7,913 nucleotides of DNA from an uncultured Petrimonas sp. (GTDB lineage Bacteria; Bacteroidota; Bacteroidia; Bacteroidales; Dysgonomonadaceae): positions 1 through 7,913 of the forward strand of contig CAKTUP010000093.1 in assembly GCA_934621705.1 (NCBI GenBank), read 5' to 3'. The translations under genes and the position numbers were made by a program. Of this stretch, positions 5,741 through 7,913 are shown piece by piece. The notes beneath the pieces were generated by a model. That model worked only from the letters and a program-made list of their open reading frames with translations, searched no databases and was not told the DNA's origin. Within the stretch, counting starts at the first letter, position 1. Each line of letters starts with the position of its first letter.

Positions 5741-6286
5741 CTACGTTGCTCTTTTCAGTAGAATGACAATGGTAATGATATAAATAAACACAATTGCAAA
5801 GGGAATGGCTACAAACCGATAATCCGGCAAAAGGTACCAAAGCGCCAAAACCAGCACGGTTCTGAAAATTCCGTGAAAAAGCCCTACCCAATGTTGTACG
5901 ATCCACGAAAAAGGCAGCCACATCAGTCCGGTAAGAATACCTACGGTCAGCGGTAATGAGGTATAATCTATCATGAAAAAGGGCAGTGCAATGGAATATA
6001 CCAGCAAAGCTTCTCCCATCGCGAGGAAAAACAAATTATCGAATGTGTTTTTAGGTTTCGTCTTGTCTAAGAAGTTTTCCCCTGTAAATTTCGATATAAA
6101 CATACCCAGGCCGGCAATAAATCCGGTGCAAATAAATAATAACCAGGTCTCCAGTTCAGGAGGAAGGAAAATTCCGCCGATTCCTACAATTGTCCACATA
6201 ATTGTACCCGAAAAGGGCATGGCCAAGAATTTCCGTTGAGTAAATTCCCGGCGTTGGATTTCTAATGAGCGTGCTTCTGTGTTCAT
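5741..6286 (-). CDS. Six-TM membrane protein, DUF7010-like
   Basis: The protein has 181 residues. A charged N-terminal helix (about 1-20, Arg/Glu/Gln-rich) precedes MPFSGTIMWTIVG and six hydrophobic segments at about 24-41, 46-65, 83-104, 110-130, 139-154 and 158-177. The layout (short amphipathic start, first TM with an LPF/MPF-SG-x-x-W pattern, NxxxxxFLAMGEAL before TM3) resembles the DUF7010 family of small bacterial membrane proteins; the match is from memory and moderate. Function is unknown. Its ATG overlaps the TGA of the regulator gene as ATGA, and AAAGGA lies 11 nt upstream inside that gene, so translation is likely coupled. It is the last gene of the cassette. Confidence 0.8.
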   Translation of the reverse strand: MNTEARSLEIQRREFTQRKFLAMPFSGTIMWTIVGIGGIFLPPELETWLLFICTGFIAGLGMFISKFTGENFLDKTKPKNTFDNLFFLAMGEALLVYSIALPFFMIDYTSLPLTVGILTGLMWLPFSWIVQHWVGLFHGIFRTVLVLALWYLLPDYRFVAIPFAIVFIYIITIVILLKRAT

Positions 6287-6567
6287 AAATTCAAATATCC
6301 TTTCAGCGATTCCACATATTCTTCAAAAGCCTTCACGCCAACCGGTGTTATTTTGCATACGGTGCGGGTGCGTTTTCCCTGAAATCCGCGCTCTACTTCA
6401 ATGTAGCCCGCTTCGCTCAGTTTATCGATTTGCACGCTGAGGTTTCCCGAAGTAGATTTTGTTTTCTCTTTTAGGTAAACAAAATCTGCTTCTTCCACCG
6501 ATATCAAAATCGACATTATGGCCAACCGCAACTCGGAATGAAGTAGTGGATTGAGTTCCTTAAACAT
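6283..6567 (-). CDS. Winged-helix transcriptional regulator (HTH_34 / ArsR-MarR-like)
   Basis: The protein has 94 residues and is essentially one winged-helix domain. LNPLLHSELRLAIMSIL (5-21) is the first helix of the family. EADFVYLKEKTKSTSGNLSV (26-45) gives the helix-turn-helix, with the recognition helix at about 39-52 (SGNLSVQIDKLSEAG). GYIEVERGFQGKRTRTVCKI (54-73) is the beta wing, and TPVGVKAFEEYVESL (74-88) the final helix. This matches the PF13601-type family that often sits beside membrane proteins and works as a homodimer on DNA. No Cys/His metal site or ligand domain is visible. It overlaps the upstream membrane gene by 8 nt and the downstream one by 4 nt, so it is produced together with them and probably controls the cassette; autoregulation is inference. 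Confidence 0.92.
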   Translation of the reverse strand: MFKELNPLLHSELRLAIMSILISVEEADFVYLKEKTKSTSGNLSVQIDKLSEAGYIEVERGFQGKRTRTVCKITPVGVKAFEEYVESLKGYLNL

Positions 6568-7333
6568 ATTCTTTTTGAAGTTTAAAACTATCTCTCAAAA
6601 CATACAATGAAATTAGAAATAGCGGTAAATGAAAAATTCCTACGTAAACAGTAGTTGGATTGAAAAAACTCATCATATTCCAAAATCCGATAATTGTACC
6701 CGAAATAGCTGTCATTCTATACACAGGCAAGCTGATGGAGGGTTTACAAAGGATAAGAATTATCAAGAAAATGGGTGTCATTGGGCAAAATTGCACAGAT
6801 TGTGCTACATGTCCCGTAAAAAAATAAAGCGGATTGAAGTCAAGAACCCCTGAAAAACTCATTGGCCACCAAAAGCAAAACACCGCAATAGGAATAAGCC
6901 ATCCGTTTTTTTGAGTAATATTTTGAAATGTATATCTCGTCTTTCTCTTCCACGCATCTGCAAACCAAACAACTGATGTTAAAAGCATAAGAATGATGTT
7001 GGATATAACAAAACTCACTCCAAATTTATCGGTAACAGCAATATTTTGAACAAATGCATATATTAGATAAGACACTCCCACCGAAAAAGTAAAGACACTG
7101 CCAAATCTGTTTTTCCAAACAATTATGCTTATAAAAAGCAATAACATAATAATCTGAGGAATATAAGAATACGGTAGTATATTTGTTACAAATGAGTTTG
7201 AAAGAGTTGTATAAACAATATTTCCTATCTCTGATGGTGCAAATCCTTTACTTGCAAAAGGGGGCAATACGAATGCCATAACGAGCATTGAAACAATAAA
7301 CCAGCGTGATAGTATAATTTTCTCGAATTTCAT
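6560..7333 (-). CDS. Multipass membrane protein of unknown function (about eight TM)
   Basis: The protein has 257 residues from MKFEKIILSRW. I chose this start because its ATG overlaps the upstream TGA as ATGA and AAAGGA lies 8 nt before it; an in-frame ATG 105 nt earlier would bury 35 extra hydrophilic residues inside the preceding gene. Hydrophobic segments fall at about 6-25, 55-73, 79-97, 105-126, 144-162, 186-203, 207-224 and 231-247. Notable are F154-W-W-P-M-S-F near TM5 and GHVAQSVQFCP (174-184) in the loop before TM6, with His175 and Cys183. I do not recognise the family. It looks visibly more AT-rich than its neighbours, with many ATA and TTT codons. Between two other cassette genes, it is likely a partner of the 192-residue membrane protein. 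Confidence 0.88.
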   Translation of the reverse strand: MKFEKIILSRWFIVSMLVMAFVLPPFASKGFAPSEIGNIVYTTLSNSFVTNILPYSYIPQIIMLLLFISIIVWKNRFGSVFTFSVGVSYLIYAFVQNIAVTDKFGVSFVISNIILMLLTSVVWFADAWKRKTRYTFQNITQKNGWLIPIAVFCFWWPMSFSGVLDFNPLYFFTGHVAQSVQFCPMTPIFLIILILCKPSISLPVYRMTAISGTIIGFWNMMSFFNPTTVYVGIFHLPLFLISLYVLRDSFKLQKEYV

Positions 7334-7908
7334 TTGTTCCGTCCTTTCCAATTCAAAATATGTCCGGGAATTACCATCATCACCAAAAAGATCAACGCGA
7401 AAACCAAAATGGATTCGTATCCTTTTACAATCAGGCACAAATAAGACAGGACGATTCCGGCAAATCCGGCAAAAATTATCGGTTTAAAACTGATAATCAT
7501 TCCGGTAATGGCAGTCCCAATACCCATCATCAGCACCACAATAAATAAAATGGGCAGCGACCATAAAAACATGGCTGATGTAGATAGTACAATTCCCGCT
7601 ATACCAAACGCAATCCACACATAGCCGATAATTTTATCGATATACGTTTTTGCACCGGTTTCTTGTTTTTTCAGTGTCCACATCATTGCGGGAAAACCGA
7701 TGATGGGAATAAGAAACCACAGATAATTCCAGGCCGGATTACCGGAACTTGAGAACAAGTACCACACTAAAACCGAAACAGCGATGGTGGTGTATCCCCA
7801 AATCAGAAACGGTATGCCTTTTCCTTTTTCCAATTTTTGCTGCGTGTTGCGAATCATTTGAGCGATGAGTTCTAAACTCTCTTTTTCGCTCAGTTTTCTT
7901 TCTTCCAT
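7330..7908 (-). CDS. Six-TM membrane protein of unknown function, first gene of the cassette
   Basis: The protein has 192 residues. The first 31 form a soluble, charged, helical head (EERKLSEKESLELIAQMIR, then NTQQKLEKGKG), and six hydrophobic segments follow at about 33-52, 61-79, 92-112, 116-138, 143-161 and 164-182. The short lead motif KGKGIPFLIWGY (28-39) before TM1 recalls uncharacterised Bacteroidota membrane proteins encoded beside small winged-helix regulators. No catalytic motif is visible. It is the first gene seen of a four-gene run, though only 5 nt upstream remain in the window, so an earlier gene or the promoter may lie outside. Its stop overlaps the next start as ATGA. Confidence 0.88.
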   Translation of the reverse strand: MEERKLSEKESLELIAQMIRNTQQKLEKGKGIPFLIWGYTTIAVSVLVWYLFSSSGNPAWNYLWFLIPIIGFPAMMWTLKKQETGAKTYIDKIIGYVWIAFGIAGIVLSTSAMFLWSLPILFIVVLMMGIGTAITGMIISFKPIIFAGFAGIVLSYLCLIVKGYESILVFALIFLVMMVIPGHILNWKGRNK

Positions 7909-7913
7909 AAAAT

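Noticed and set aside
5637..5921. Minus-strand ORF of 94 codons at the end of the DUF7010-like gene
   Set aside because: It is out of frame with, and mostly inside, a gene with clear membrane-protein composition, and its own peptide has no recognisable pattern.
6629..6853. Plus-strand ORF of 74 codons
   Set aside because: Antisense shadow inside the 257-residue membrane gene with random-looking polar sequence.
7334..7438. N-terminal extension of 35 residues on the 257-residue membrane protein
   Set aside because: The extension is a hydrophilic out-of-frame reading of the preceding gene, while the downstream ATG has ATGA overlap, an AAAGGA 8 nt before it, and starts directly at the first membrane segment.

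Overview
The window looks like chromosome of a fermentative Bacteroidota, most likely order Bacteroidales. The reasons are several promoters of the TAnnTTTG type, start codons mostly lacking a strong Shine-Dalgarno, tRNA genes without encoded CCA, a ptb-buk pair, and a Bacteroidota-type ATP-grasp protein. A family such as Dysgonomonadaceae would fit, but genus cannot be fixed from the sequence alone. Every confident protein gene is on the minus strand, so transcription reads right to left; only tRNA-Pro and one orphan promoter point the other way.

Layout in transcriptional order. (1) 7908-5741: a tightly overlapping four-gene cassette (six-TM protein, about eight-TM protein, winged-helix regulator, six-TM DUF7010-like protein) with stop/start overlaps of 4, 8 and 4 nt. 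It looks like a translationally coupled membrane system with its own regulator; its biochemical role is unknown. (2) 5740-5290: a non-coding-looking stretch that holds a possible hidden small transcription unit on the minus strand: a promoter with a palindrome directly upstream of its -7 element, a 31-codon ORF, and a terminator that works in both orientations. (3) 5289-5028: two divergent tRNA genes, Pro(CGG) on plus and Gly(CCC) on minus, each with its own Bacteroidota -7 element in the 115-nt gap between them. (4) 4874-1571: phosphate butyryltransferase (ptb), butyrate kinase (buk) and an ATP-grasp protein. The first two convert butyryl-CoA (or branched acyl-CoA) to the free acid and ATP. 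The buk/ATP-grasp gap carries two inverted heptamer-repeat arrays that fill the space almost exactly from buk stop to the next start. (5) 1570-1138: an intergenic stretch with a consensus plus-strand promoter that has no recognised gene behind it, and a minus-strand promoter for the next pair. (6) 1137-1: a rubredoxin-like zinc-ribbon/membrane fusion protein followed 21 nt later by a Tat-exported sugar phosphate isomerase/epimerase-like protein that runs off the window.

The best places to look for something undescribed are the heptamer inverted repeat (2746-2870), the hidden small ORF unit (5299-5576), the orphan plus-strand promoter (1284-1316) and the membrane/regulator cassette (5741-7908). 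None of these can be proven as a new system from this sequence alone.
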